A stretch of 21,753 nucleotides of DNA from positions 1 through 21,753 of the forward strand of contig VIKJ01000002.1 in NCBI GenBank assembly GCA_008080615.1. Reading direction: 5' to 3'. A model generated the notes under the pieces. The model had not been told where the DNA came from. It searched no databases and saw only the letters and a list, made by a program, of their open reading frames with translations. Origin of the DNA: Chitinophagaceae bacterium (GTDB lineage: Bacteria; Bacteroidota; Bacteroidia; Chitinophagales; Chitinophagaceae). Positions within the stretch are counted from its first letter, which is position 1. Every line of letters begins with the position of its first letter. The position numbers were made by a program, and so were the translations under genes. Positions 13,776 to 21,753 of the stretch are shown one piece after another.

Positions 13776-15590
13776 CTATCCTATTGCCTCCGACTTCATG
13801 CTTTTAGAAGCTTTGGTTCTTTCGTTTTCGTCTAAGATGGTTTTACGCATACGAATATTCTTAGGCGTAACTTCTATACACTCATCCTGCTGAATATATT
13901 CCATACACTCTTCTAATGTAAACTGCAATTTGGGAACAATTCTAACCGCATCATCACTTCCGCTCGCACGGTGGTTAGTTAATTTTTTCATTTCCACTGC
14001 ATTCACATTCAAGTCTCCTGGTTTAATATGCTCGGCAATGATTTGACCTACATAAACCTCATCTCCTGGATCTACAAAAAAGCTTCCGCGATCTTGTAAT
14101 TTATCAATTGAATAAGCCGTAGTAATTCCTTGAAACTTAGCAATCAATACTCCGTTGCTTCTTCCAGGAATTGGTCCTTTCCAAGGTTTGTAATCGATGA
14201 ATCGGTGCGCCATTACAGCTTCTCCAGCTGTACCAGTAAGCATTTGAGAACGTAATCCTATCAAGCCTCTAGAAGGAATTTCAAATTCCAAGTGTTGCAT
14301 TTCTCCCTTGCTTTCCATGATTTGCATTTCTCCCTTACGTTGGGTTACCAAATCAATTACTTTACCACTAAACTCTGCAGGTACATCCACTACCAAATTT
14401 TCATATGGCTCGTGTTTTTGTCCATCAATAGATTTTACCAATACCTGAGGATTTCCTACTGTTAGCTCATATCCTTCTCTGCGCATGGTTTCTACCAAGA
14501 TACCCAGGTGAAGAATACCTCTACCAAACACCAAGAAACTATCAGCACTATCTGTATCTTCTACTCTTAAAGCAAGGTTCTTTTCTGTTTCTTTCATTAA
14601 ACGATCACGCAAGTGACGTGATGTTACAAACTTTCCATCTCTACCAAAGAAAGGCGAGTTGTTAATGCTGAATGTCATACTCATGGTAGGCTCATCCACA
14701 CTAATAATTGGCAACCCTTCTGGTGTTTCTATATCTGCAATGGTATCTCCAATAGTAAAATCTTCTAACCCAACTACTGCACATAAATCACCTGCAATTA
14801 CTTCGGTTACTTTACGTTTACCCATTCCTTCAAATACATACAATTCTTTTACCCTGTTCTTTTTGATGGAACCATCTGCAAGAACTAAGGCAATCTGCTG
14901 GTTTTCTTTAATAGAACCCCTGGTTACTTTACCAATAGCTATTCTACCTAAGAAAGAAGAATAATCCAATGAAGTAATTTGCAATTGCAATGGTCCTTCA
15001 TTTACTTTAGGAGCTGGTACATATTTAATAATACCATCCATTAAAGGGAAGATATCTTCTGTTTGTGTAAGGCTATCATTGAACCAACCGTTCTTACCAC
15101 TACCATAAAAAGTAGGGAAATTCAATTGCTCTTCTGTAGCATCTAGGTTAAAGAAGAGTTCAAAAACTGCATCATGCACTTCATCAGGGCGGCAGTTAGG
15201 CTTATCTACTTTGTTAATTACAACTATTGGATGCAGGTTAAGCTGTAATGCTTTCTGCAACACAAAACGCGTTTGAGGCATTGGCCCTTCAAAAGCATCC
15301 ACCAATAAAATTACTCCATCAGCCATTTTCAATACACGCTCTACTTCACCTCCAAAGTCACTGTGACCTGGTGTATCAATCACATTAATTTTATAGTCTT
15401 TGTAAGTAACAGCAGCATTCTTACTGAAAATGGTAATACCACGCTCTCTTTCAAGATCGTTGCTATCCATAATTAACTCACCAGCATCCTGGTTGTCTCT
15501 AAATACTTTGGTTGCACCTAAAATTCGGTCTACCAAAGTGGTTTTGCCATGGTCTACGTGTGCGATGATGGCAATGTTTCTTATTTCCAT
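13776..15590 (-). CDS. typA: Ribosome-associated translational GTPase TypA/BipA
   Basis: This 604-residue EF-G-like GTPase is involved in 50S ribosome assembly and stress adaptation. The G domain has AHVDHGKT (10-17), RERGITI (48-54), DTPGH (72-76) and NKVD (126-129). Domain II, two EF-G-like domains (with GRGILHLGILVETMRREGYE) and the BipA-specific C-terminal domain follow (PSRGLIGLRSQMLTGTAGEA, NHRASGSDD, KNIRMRK). Length is normal for the family. It is transcribed from a well-formed promoter at 15650-15679 and ends at a strong terminator. Confidence 0.97.
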   Translation of the reverse strand: MEIRNIAIIAHVDHGKTTLVDRILGATKVFRDNQDAGELIMDSNDLERERGITIFSKNAAVTYKDYKINVIDTPGHSDFGGEVERVLKMADGVILLVDAFEGPMPQTRFVLQKALQLNLHPIVVINKVDKPNCRPDEVHDAVFELFFNLDATEEQLNFPTFYGSGKNGWFNDSLTQTEDIFPLMDGIIKYVPAPKVNEGPLQLQITSLDYSSFLGRIAIGKVTRGSIKENQQIALVLADGSIKKNRVKELYVFEGMGKRKVTEVIAGDLCAVVGLEDFTIGDTIADIETPEGLPIISVDEPTMSMTFSINNSPFFGRDGKFVTSRHLRDRLMKETEKNLALRVEDTDSADSFLVFGRGILHLGILVETMRREGYELTVGNPQVLVKSIDGQKHEPYENLVVDVPAEFSGKVIDLVTQRKGEMQIMESKGEMQHLEFEIPSRGLIGLRSQMLTGTAGEAVMAHRFIDYKPWKGPIPGRSNGVLIAKFQGITTAYSIDKLQDRGSFFVDPGDEVYVGQIIAEHIKPGDLNVNAVEMKKLTNHRASGSDDAVRIVPKLQFTLEECMEYIQQDECIEVTPKNIRMRKTILDENERTKASKSMKSEAIG

Positions 15591-15649
15591 TATTGTGTAT
15601 TTGTCTCAGTATCAATTACTTACGTAAATAATACCATTTATTTGAGCGG

Positions 15650-15679
15650 CAAAGGTACGTTATTACAACGGGGGAGCAA
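15650..15679 (-). promoter_or_regulatory. typA promoter
   Basis: On the minus strand TTG (15679 to 15677) and TACCTTTG (15657 to 15650) are separated by exactly 19 nt. This is a full match to the Bacteroidetes -33/-7 arrangement. Transcription should begin near 15645, giving a leader of about 55 nt before the typA ATG. It is the best textbook promoter in the window and supports the phylum call. Confidence 0.72.
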
Positions 15680-15758
15680 GGAATTCAAGATCAATATTAT
15701 GCTAACTTAAGCCAATCTATATACGATATGGCTTATATTGGGTATCATAAATTTGCCA

Positions 15759-16127
15759 ATGAAGCCTGCCTTGCTGTATTTAATGGTTGCCTTTTACCTT
15801 TTTGCAGGGTCTAACCATTTTTGGAATGCCCAATTTTACACTCCACTCATTCCCCCTTACCTTGTAAAATTTACCAATCTCATTAATATTGTATCGGGAG
15901 TAGCCGAAATAGTGCTGGCTATCGGTTTAATTTTTCCCGCTACCCGAATGTTGGCTGCTTATGGTATTATTGCCATGCTGATTGCCTTTATTCCAGCGCA
16001 TATTTATATGATTCAAATTGGAAATTTTAAGTTGGGTAAATTTGAAATGACCCCTTTAATAGGATGGGTTAGATTATTGGTAATTCATCCTATTTTAGTG
16101 GGATGGGCCTGGTTGGTAAGTAAATAA
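15759..16127 (+). CDS. DoxX-like four-helix membrane protein
   Basis: This 122-residue protein starts at ATG 15759; a TTG at 15738 would only add a non-conserved segment. Four predicted membrane helices lie at about 3-18, 39-60, 64-84 and 101-119. The N-terminal FYLFAGSNHFWNAQFYTPLIPPYL matches the F-A-G-x-N-H-F...P-x-F-Y...P-P-Y pattern of the DoxX-like family. The family is of uncertain function; some members belong to oxidoreductase or redox-stress complexes. It is followed 17 nt later by an alpha/beta hydrolase gene. TAAATTTG at 15748-15755 matches a -7 box but is too close to the ATG to be convincing. Confidence 0.78.
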   Translation: MKPALLYLMVAFYLFAGSNHFWNAQFYTPLIPPYLVKFTNLINIVSGVAEIVLAIGLIFPATRMLAAYGIIAMLIAFIPAHIYMIQIGNFKLGKFEMTPLIGWVRLLVIHPILVGWAWLVSK

Positions 16128-16144
16128 TAATTCAAATAATAACT

Positions 16145-17134
16145 ATGAAATTTTTAAAAATAACCGTTGCCATTGTATCTATACTATTGATTGCTTATTT
16201 AATAGGCCCGCATCCTGCTAAACCCAATTACAATAATAGTTTGCCATCGGTTCCTGCTAATGCCATTGAATTAGAAAAATACATTGCAACCGAAGAAAGC
16301 AAGCACAATGTAAAACCCAACAACGAAGCTAGGATTGTGTGGGCCAATGATTCTTTAAAGCAAAGAACCAAGTATGCGATTGTTTATTTGCATGGTTTTA
16401 GTGCAAGCCAAGAAGAAGGGAATCCGGTGCACCAGAATATTGCGAAAACATTTGGTTGTAATTTATACTTAGCGCGGTTGTCTGAGCATGGCATTGATAC
16501 CACTGATGCATTAATCAATATGACGGCTGAAAGTTTATTTGAATCTGCTAAAGATGCTTATGCCATTGGTAAACAATTGGGTGAAAAAGTCATTTTAATG
16601 GGTACATCTACAGGCGGCACATTGGCTTTACAATTGGCTGCACTATATCCTGAGATTGCAGGCTTGGTTTTATATTCTCCCAATATTGCCATTAAAGATC
16701 CCAATGCTTGGTTATTGAATAACCCATGGGGATTACAGATTGCGCGATTGGTAAAGGGCTCTAATTATATGGGCGTACAAAAGGACAACCCATTGTACCA
16801 ACAATACTGGAATACCAAGTATAGATTAGAAGCCACAGTTCAATTAGAAGAACTATTAGAGACTAGTATGACCAAGGAAAATTTTGCAAAAGTGAATCAA
16901 CCTTTGCTGGTATTGTATTATTTTAAAAATGAACAAGAACAGGATCCAGTAGTAAGTGTGAGTGCTATGAAAGAAATGTTTGCACAAGTAAGCACTGTTG
17001 CGGAAAAGAAAAAAATGATCCCTATTCCTAATTCAGGTAATCATGTAATGGCTTCGCCTATACAATCAAAAGATATTGTGACTGTTGAAAAAGAAACCGC
17101 ATCCTTTTTAACTGCCATTTATCATTTAAAATAA
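16145..17134 (+). CDS. Membrane-anchored or exported alpha/beta hydrolase
   Basis: This 329-residue protein has an N-terminal hydrophobic segment (about 5-21) that should act as an uncleaved anchor or signal peptide. The alpha/beta-hydrolase fold follows, with HGFSAS (83-88), the nucleophile elbow GTSTGG (153-158, Ser155), and candidate acid Asp267 (QEQDPVVS) and base His300 (SGNHVMAS). Fold and triad suggest a carboxylesterase or lipase-like enzyme. The natural substrate is unknown. It probably forms one unit with the upstream DoxX-like gene. It may act on lipids in the envelope, given the fatty-acid and phospholipid genes nearby, but that is inference. Confidence 0.82.
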   Translation: MKFLKITVAIVSILLIAYLIGPHPAKPNYNNSLPSVPANAIELEKYIATEESKHNVKPNNEARIVWANDSLKQRTKYAIVYLHGFSASQEEGNPVHQNIAKTFGCNLYLARLSEHGIDTTDALINMTAESLFESAKDAYAIGKQLGEKVILMGTSTGGTLALQLAALYPEIAGLVLYSPNIAIKDPNAWLLNNPWGLQIARLVKGSNYMGVQKDNPLYQQYWNTKYRLEATVQLEELLETSMTKENFAKVNQPLLVLYYFKNEQEQDPVVSVSAMKEMFAQVSTVAEKKKMIPIPNSGNHVMASPIQSKDIVTVEKETASFLTAIYHLK

Positions 17135-17205
17135 GGCTCAAAATTGTTCTGGAATTAGAGAAGAATAAAGTTCCTTACCTTCAACCTACAATAAATTGCT
17201 TGTAT

Positions 17206-18255
17206 ATGCCCCTAAGTAAGATTGCCGGCATTGGCAAATACGTGCCAGCCAATATTGTTACCAATAATGACCTCACAAAATATATGGAAACCAACGATGA
17301 ATGGATTCAGGAAAGAACCGGAATTCAGGAACGTAGGTATGCACATAGAACAGAAGAAACTACTACTACCATGGCAGTAGAAGCTGCAAAAATTGCCATT
17401 GAAAGAGCTGGAACTACTGCAGAAGAAATTGACTTTATCATTTTCGCTACGCTGTCACCTGATTACTATTTTCCTGGTTGTGGCGTATTGGTACAACGTG
17501 CCATGAAAATGAAAGAGATAGGTGCGTTGGATATTCGCAACCAGTGCAGTGGATTTGTTTATGCGTTAAGCGTAGCAGATCAGTTTATTAAATCGGGGAT
17601 GTATAAAAATATTTTAGTAATAGGAAGTGAGAAACATTCTTTTGGATTAGACTTTACTACTCGTGGAAGAAATGTTTCGGTGATTTTTGGAGATGGCGCA
17701 GGTGCAGTTGTTTTACAACCCACAGAAAAAGAGGGGCAAGGTATTTTAAGTACGCACTTACATAGTGATGGGGAATCTGCAGAAATGTTGGCTATGTACA
17801 ATCCGGGCACACATGCCAATCATTGGGGCACACAAAATTATGCCGATTTTGATGAGGCGGAAATTGCACAAATGTTTTTGAGTAAAAAAATGATGGACAA
17901 TGCGCAATTATATCCATTCATGGACGGACCTGCTGTGTTTAAAAAAGCAGTGGTTAAATTTCCGGAAGTGATCATGGAAGCATTAAGCAAAAATGGATAC
18001 ACAACTACTGATATTGATATGCTCATTCCACATCAGGCCAATTTGCGCATCAGTCAATTTGTGCAGCAAAAATTAAAATTGGCAGATGATAAAGTATATA
18101 ACAATATTCAACATTACGGAAATACAACAGCCGCATCTATTCCTATTGCACTTTGTGAAGCATGGGAAAAAGGGAAAATAAAAGAAGGTGACCTTGTTTG
18201 CTTAGCTGCTTTTGGCAGTGGCTTTACTTGGGCTAGTGCATTAATGAAATGGTAG
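17206..18255 (+). CDS. Beta-ketoacyl-ACP synthase III-type enzyme (FabH family)
   Basis: This 349-residue thiolase-fold condensing enzyme starts at ATG 17206; a TTG at 17200 would add only two residues. It carries the FabH triad: Cys114 in NQCSGFVYA, His276 in IPHQANLR and Asn306 in YGNTTAAS. It also has the FGDGAGAVVL loop (161-170) and a C-terminal AAFGSGFTWAS. Compared with the housekeeping FabH (about 320-330) it has a longer middle segment (about 198-245) with MDGPAVFKKAV, a form common in Bacteroidetes. It may start fatty-acid synthesis or serve a specialised lipid or aryl-polyene-like product. Without knowing other copies in the genome I do not assign fabH itself. Confidence 0.85.
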   Translation: MPLSKIAGIGKYVPANIVTNNDLTKYMETNDEWIQERTGIQERRYAHRTEETTTTMAVEAAKIAIERAGTTAEEIDFIIFATLSPDYYFPGCGVLVQRAMKMKEIGALDIRNQCSGFVYALSVADQFIKSGMYKNILVIGSEKHSFGLDFTTRGRNVSVIFGDGAGAVVLQPTEKEGQGILSTHLHSDGESAEMLAMYNPGTHANHWGTQNYADFDEAEIAQMFLSKKMMDNAQLYPFMDGPAVFKKAVVKFPEVIMEALSKNGYTTTDIDMLIPHQANLRISQFVQQKLKLADDKVYNNIQHYGNTTAASIPIALCEAWEKGKIKEGDLVCLAAFGSGFTWASALMKW

Positions 18256-18276
18256 TTTTACCAATGAATGTGGTTT

Positions 18277-19185
18277 ATGAAAAGAAAAATTATTTACCTG
18301 ATCAATCCTATTTCAGGTACTTCAACTAAGGAGAGCATACGTTTATTGGTAGAAAGAGAAACAGCTTTAAGAAAAATACCTTTTAAAGTATTTCACACCA
18401 ATGCTGCGGGCAATTACGATATGGTGCGTGATGCTATTGTACAAGAACAATACACCGATGTAGTAATGCTAGGAGGTGATGGCACAGTGAATCAGGTTAC
18501 TGGCACATTGCGTGATACGGGCGTACGTTTTGGAATTATACCAGCGGGTTCGGGAAATGGTTTAGCTAGGGCCGCCAATATTCCTATGCGTTTAAAATCG
18601 GCATTGAATATTATTTTTGAAGGATATGCCAACCCAGTAGATGCTTTTACTATTAACGGCAGTTACGCTTGTATGCTAAGTGGAATTGGTTTTGATGCTC
18701 AGGTAGCGCATGATTTTGCACAGAAAACCACAAGAGGATTATTCACCTATACCCAACAAAGTATCATCAATTTTTTTAAAGCAAACCCCTATCAGTTTGA
18801 AGTTAAAATAGATCAGTTCTCCATTTTTACAGATGCTTTTTTTATTAGCATTGCCAATAGTAATCAATTTGGGAACAATGCTACGATTGCCCCTCAAGCC
18901 AGTTTATCCGATGGATTATTGGATATTGTAATTGTTCAAAAAATGAATAAAGCCAAATTACCATTTGCCTTATTAAGACAGATGCGCGGTAATAATAAAT
19001 TACAGCAATTGGTAGAAGACATGAGTAATAAAAGTGTCATTTATTTTCAAGCCCCCGCACTTACTATTTTCAATCCCAAACTTGCTCCCCTACATATTGA
19101 TGGTGAACCCAGAGAAACCATCGAAGAATTGAATATCGAAATCATTAAAGAAGCATTTATGCTGATTCAGCCAAAGGGGAATTAA
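18277..19185 (+). CDS. Diacylglycerol kinase family lipid kinase
   Basis: This 302-residue protein starts at MKRKIIYLINPISGT; an ATG at 18268 would add MWF and cannot be excluded. The DAGK catalytic domain has NPISGT (10-15), GGDGTVN (66-72) and PAGSGNGLAR (89-98). The C-terminal beta-sandwich ends with PLHIDGEP, as in the YegS/DgkB group. It phosphorylates a lipid alcohol such as diacylglycerol, probably at the inner membrane face. It lies 21 nt after the ketosynthase gene, likely in one operon. Its stop overlaps the stop of the convergent patatin gene by 3 nt, leaving no terminator between. Confidence 0.85.
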   Translation: MKRKIIYLINPISGTSTKESIRLLVERETALRKIPFKVFHTNAAGNYDMVRDAIVQEQYTDVVMLGGDGTVNQVTGTLRDTGVRFGIIPAGSGNGLARAANIPMRLKSALNIIFEGYANPVDAFTINGSYACMLSGIGFDAQVAHDFAQKTTRGLFTYTQQSIINFFKANPYQFEVKIDQFSIFTDAFFISIANSNQFGNNATIAPQASLSDGLLDIVIVQKMNKAKLPFALLRQMRGNNKLQQLVEDMSNKSVIYFQAPALTIFNPKLAPLHIDGEPRETIEELNIEIIKEAFMLIQPKGN

Positions 19186-21410
19186 TTTTCCTTCATCAAT
19201 ATTTTCAAGCGATCAAATGCTTGTTGATTCAATGGATTGTTGATGGCGTTGGCAATATCTCTTTTTTCTGCAGCAGTAAGGTGAAAACTTAAACTAGCCG
19301 GCGCCTCTTTTTTAGAAGGTACATATTGAAATGAAACTCGGTGAAATGATTTTCCAAAACTTTGATAGAGATAACTCAGTTGATCGTGCTGATAATAATC
19401 CTGCATTTTAAACCAGTTGTTTTGCAAAATTAAAAATGGCTTTGTTAAAAAACCAATGAGCGAATTGCTCTCTAGTGGTTTATCCCAATCACTAATACTT
19501 CTATCTCTTATTTGTATCAACACCACTTTACTGGTATTTTGTTGTAACCAATCTTTAAATACTTCTATAAAGCGCAATGCAGATTCCTGCCCATAATTAT
19601 CTCTTAAGCCAGCATCCATTACATCAATAATAGGATTAGTAGGCAACCACACATTGGGTAATACATACGGAAATGTAGCATTCATTCTAAGGGCAGATAA
19701 AATGCTTATTTGGGTGCTATTTTGTTTTTGAAAAAAGGAATTAAAATCAATGGCATCCGGATCAAATGAACTGATATTGCCTGTATCAGTAGGGGGTTTC
19801 ATTAAAAAACGAACAGGCCTGCTAGCAATAATCATTTTTCTTCCATCACGGGTAATCACCGAATTAAAAAAGATAGAGGGAATAATTGCTTTTGCTTCTG
19901 CATTGGAATAGGATGCAATTGTTTTGTTTAAAACACCATTGGTATTTTCATTTAGTTTTTGTTCAAATGCATAGCCACGATCTTTTTTATATTCGAAACC
20001 TCCCGAATTAAATTTTTGTATAGGACCTACTAAATCCCTTGTTAAAAAAGAAGAAAAAATGGGGCTGAGTAAATCCTTAGAAATGGCTTCTACATATTGT
20101 TGATCTTGTAAATTAATCTTAGCACCGTTTATTTTTTCATAATACAATTCTCTATAATAAGCTGCACCCAACATTCCGCCAGAAGCACCGTTTATTAAAA
20201 CAGTTTGTTGCATCAATGTGCCACCCATCAATCGATCTATTTGTTGCAAGGTATTCATGGTAAAATTGGCGCTTCTTGTTCCACCTCCACTGGTATTGAT
20301 AATGTAGAGAATGGGCTTATCTGATTTTTGACGCCGCTTCCAATTGTTTAAAATAGTAAGGTACTGTTGTTTATCTGCTTCAATTGCACTGTCATTGGCT
20401 AGTTCTCCAATGGCTTCTTTATTATACAATGGCCGCTCCTTTTTATTAATATAATTAAGCCCGTACGCTTTATTTCTTGGATCAATTACTTCTTGTTGAT
20501 ATAAATAATTAGCTAGTATATAAAGAGTTACTACCAATGGTATACTCCATGATCGTAAAAACATAGATAATGCACCTGCAACTGCTATTAAAATAGAAAA
20601 GAAGATGGTGATACTTGCTGCAGCAGGCAACTGAAACAATCTTGTATCGGAACTATATCCTACTAATACCAAAAATACAAATGCCATTACTATGGCCAAT
20701 ACTGCAGCAACATGGTGCCTATTAAATATAGCTTCTAAAAACTCAGTACTATAATGGCGTACATCTCTGGGCTTTCTTAATTTAAACCCTGCAGTAAGAA
20801 ACCAATCTACCCGCATATCGAATTTTTCCTTTTGCAAAACCGAATTGGTTATTGCCTGATCATATTGTTCATTGGCTGTTTTAATATTTGTTGCAAGTGT
20901 GTAATAAATGGTTTTATCTGCCCCAAAAAAATAAATAAATGCAATCAATAAGGAGAGCATTAATCCACCCGTATAGCCTCCTGCTAAAAAAACAATATCC
21001 CAAGTGCTAGCTAGTTCTTGAATGGAAGAATAATTAATGGCTTTAATTAAATAAAATATCAAAAAAGCCATTGGAATAATGGCATTGTTGATACAGTATT
21101 TTAAAAATGGTTGGGCATTGGTAGCTAAAAATTTAAGCTGCTTACTATGCAAAATAAACGTGGTGATGTTCCAACTCATAATGAATACACCAGAAGTAAA
21201 ACCTACAATTGCTGTACTTAAAGCTGAAACTTCTCCAAAATATTCAGGGGCCAAAAAGAGAGAGAAAGCCCCAAATGTTTTCATAAACCCACCTGCAACA
21301 GTAGAAAAAAGCAAATACCAAAAAATCAGAAAAATCTGGTATCTCCTAAAGTGAAGCAGGAAAAGTTGAATGGGCAAGGAGTACCAGATCCCGATCAGGT
21401 ATTTCTTCAT
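19182..21410 (-). CDS. Patatin-like phospholipase with N-terminal multi-helix membrane domain
   Basis: This 742-residue protein has two parts. Residues 1-305 hold about seven hydrophobic segments (near 23-43, 62-82, 108-125, 138-162, 235-252, 263-284 and 288-304). Residues 365-740 are patatin-like: glycine-rich SGGGTRSANF (374-383), nucleophile elbow GASGG (408-412, Ser410), a Tyr/Phe-rich middle, and DAGLRDNYG (599-607, Asp599), giving the Ser-Asp dyad. Patatins hydrolyse acyl esters of phospholipids. The membrane half suggests the enzyme is tethered to the inner membrane with the catalytic domain on one face; which face is unclear. It begins 15 nt after ctaA, suggesting cotranscription. Bacteroidetes have similar large proteins of unknown role. 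Confidence 0.82.
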   Translation of the reverse strand: MKKYLIGIWYSLPIQLFLLHFRRYQIFLIFWYLLFSTVAGGFMKTFGAFSLFLAPEYFGEVSALSTAIVGFTSGVFIMSWNITTFILHSKQLKFLATNAQPFLKYCINNAIIPMAFLIFYLIKAINYSSIQELASTWDIVFLAGGYTGGLMLSLLIAFIYFFGADKTIYYTLATNIKTANEQYDQAITNSVLQKEKFDMRVDWFLTAGFKLRKPRDVRHYSTEFLEAIFNRHHVAAVLAIVMAFVFLVLVGYSSDTRLFQLPAAASITIFFSILIAVAGALSMFLRSWSIPLVVTLYILANYLYQQEVIDPRNKAYGLNYINKKERPLYNKEAIGELANDSAIEADKQQYLTILNNWKRRQKSDKPILYIINTSGGGTRSANFTMNTLQQIDRLMGGTLMQQTVLINGASGGMLGAAYYRELYYEKINGAKINLQDQQYVEAISKDLLSPIFSSFLTRDLVGPIQKFNSGGFEYKKDRGYAFEQKLNENTNGVLNKTIASYSNAEAKAIIPSIFFNSVITRDGRKMIIASRPVRFLMKPPTDTGNISSFDPDAIDFNSFFQKQNSTQISILSALRMNATFPYVLPNVWLPTNPIIDVMDAGLRDNYGQESALRFIEVFKDWLQQNTSKVVLIQIRDRSISDWDKPLESNSLIGFLTKPFLILQNNWFKMQDYYQHDQLSYLYQSFGKSFHRVSFQYVPSKKEAPASLSFHLTAAEKRDIANAINNPLNQQAFDRLKILMKEN

Positions 21411-21425
21411 ACCCTAAAGATAAAT

Positions 21426-21753
21426 TTATTGTGCTTTTCGCTGCACCAAATAAAGCATCATTACCAAGGAGAGTAACAATAACATACCCATTAGTTGATG
21501 CAATTGGGCCATCCATTCAAAATAACCCCATTGCCCCGGAATAATGCCACTGCTGGTTAAAACACTGGCAATACCTAATAGCACTTGCAACAACACAATA
21601 ATTAAAGGCCATTTTTTAAAGCTATTAAAGAGTGATGAACCATCTATTTTAATCAGTTTGAACCACCAAACAAGGGTAACCACTAATAAGATATATGCTA
21701 AACCGCGATGTATAAAATGAATGAGAATGGTATTGTCGATGAAATTGAATAGA
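21426..21753 (-). CDS. ctaA: Heme A synthase (CtaA/Cox15 family), 5' end outside window
   Basis: The visible 108 residues are the C-terminal part of a multi-helix membrane protein; the frame stays open to the window edge. IHFIHRGLAYILL (about residues 11-23 of the fragment) carries the conserved His before Arg. It is followed by VVLLQVLLGIASVL and a last helix with HQLMGMLLLLSLV, giving the second conserved His. The two His residues in helices flanking QVLLGI are the Cox15/CtaA heme-ligand pattern of the C-terminal four-helix half. The enzyme oxidises heme O to heme A for cytochrome oxidase. Only short extramembrane residues (QRKAQ) end it. The patatin gene follows 15 nt later. Confidence 0.82.
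   Translation of the reverse strand, partial: LFNFIDNTILIHFIHRGLAYILLVVTLVWWFKLIKIDGSSLFNSFKKWPLIIVLLQVLLGIASVLTSSGIIPGQWGYFEWMAQLHQLMGMLLLLSLVMMLYLVQRKAQ

Noticed and set aside
15748..15755. TAAATTTG as promoter of the DoxX-like gene
   Set aside because: It ends 3 nt before the ATG, so transcription would start inside the gene, and no -33 element is present.

Overview
This window looks like chromosome from a member of the Bacteroidota, probably the Chitinophagaceae. The reasons are the low GC content, several start regions with the Bacteroidetes-type promoter (-7 TAnnTTTG with a TTG about 19 nt upstream), poor Shine-Dalgarno sites, short lipoproteins, a DUF4397 protein, and protein sequences that match that group as I know it. 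I had no database access, so names rest on motifs and recalled family architecture.

Layout. (1) 1-1831 is an accessory zone. At the left edge is one unit that looks like the last repeat of a CRISPR array lying off the window. An AT-rich stretch with three phased direct repeats follows, then an orphan HicB-like antitoxin with a palindromic operator, then a minus-strand cluster of antitoxin, RelE/ParE-like toxin and small lipoprotein. (2) 1922-4945, minus strand: a PfkB-family kinase, then aspartate-semialdehyde dehydrogenase and an NAD(P)HX dehydratase as a tight pair. Both members of the pair lack conserved segments: asd has lost about 10 residues around its active-site Gln, and the Nnr protein has lost nearly its whole epimerase domain. 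(3) 5033-11179, plus strand: a phenylacetate (paa) operon in the order paaR-E-A-B-C-D-G-I-Y. A 14-bp palindrome sits exactly between the -33 and -7 elements of the paaR promoter. The operon encodes the complete phenylacetyl-CoA epoxidase, the epoxide isomerase and two salvage or auxiliary enzymes. The CoA ligase, ring hydrolase and beta-oxidation genes must be elsewhere. (4) 11252-12876: obgE, with a TTG start and no visible terminator separating it from paaY, then a small secreted protein behind a palindrome-rich leader. (5) 13017-15590, minus strand: typA/bipA, then a DUF4397 lipoprotein. (6) 15759-19185, plus strand: a DoxX-like membrane protein, an alpha/beta hydrolase, a FabH-type ketosynthase and a diacylglycerol-kinase-family lipid kinase. 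(7) 19182-21753, minus strand: the C-terminal part of heme A synthase (cut by the window edge), followed by a patatin-like phospholipase fused to a multi-helix membrane domain.

How the parts work together. PaaR should hold the operon off until phenylacetyl-CoA appears. PaaABC with reductase PaaE and maturation factor PaaD then epoxidises the ring, PaaG isomerises the epoxide to the oxepin, and PaaI and PaaY relieve dead-end CoA thioesters. The right third is loosely lipid- and membrane-themed. The most noteworthy items are the possible CRISPR terminus, the Asd active-site deletion, the Nnr domain loss and the operator-in-spacer designs upstream of paaR and the HicB-like gene. I found no RNA genes, insertion sequences or complete novel multi-gene system.
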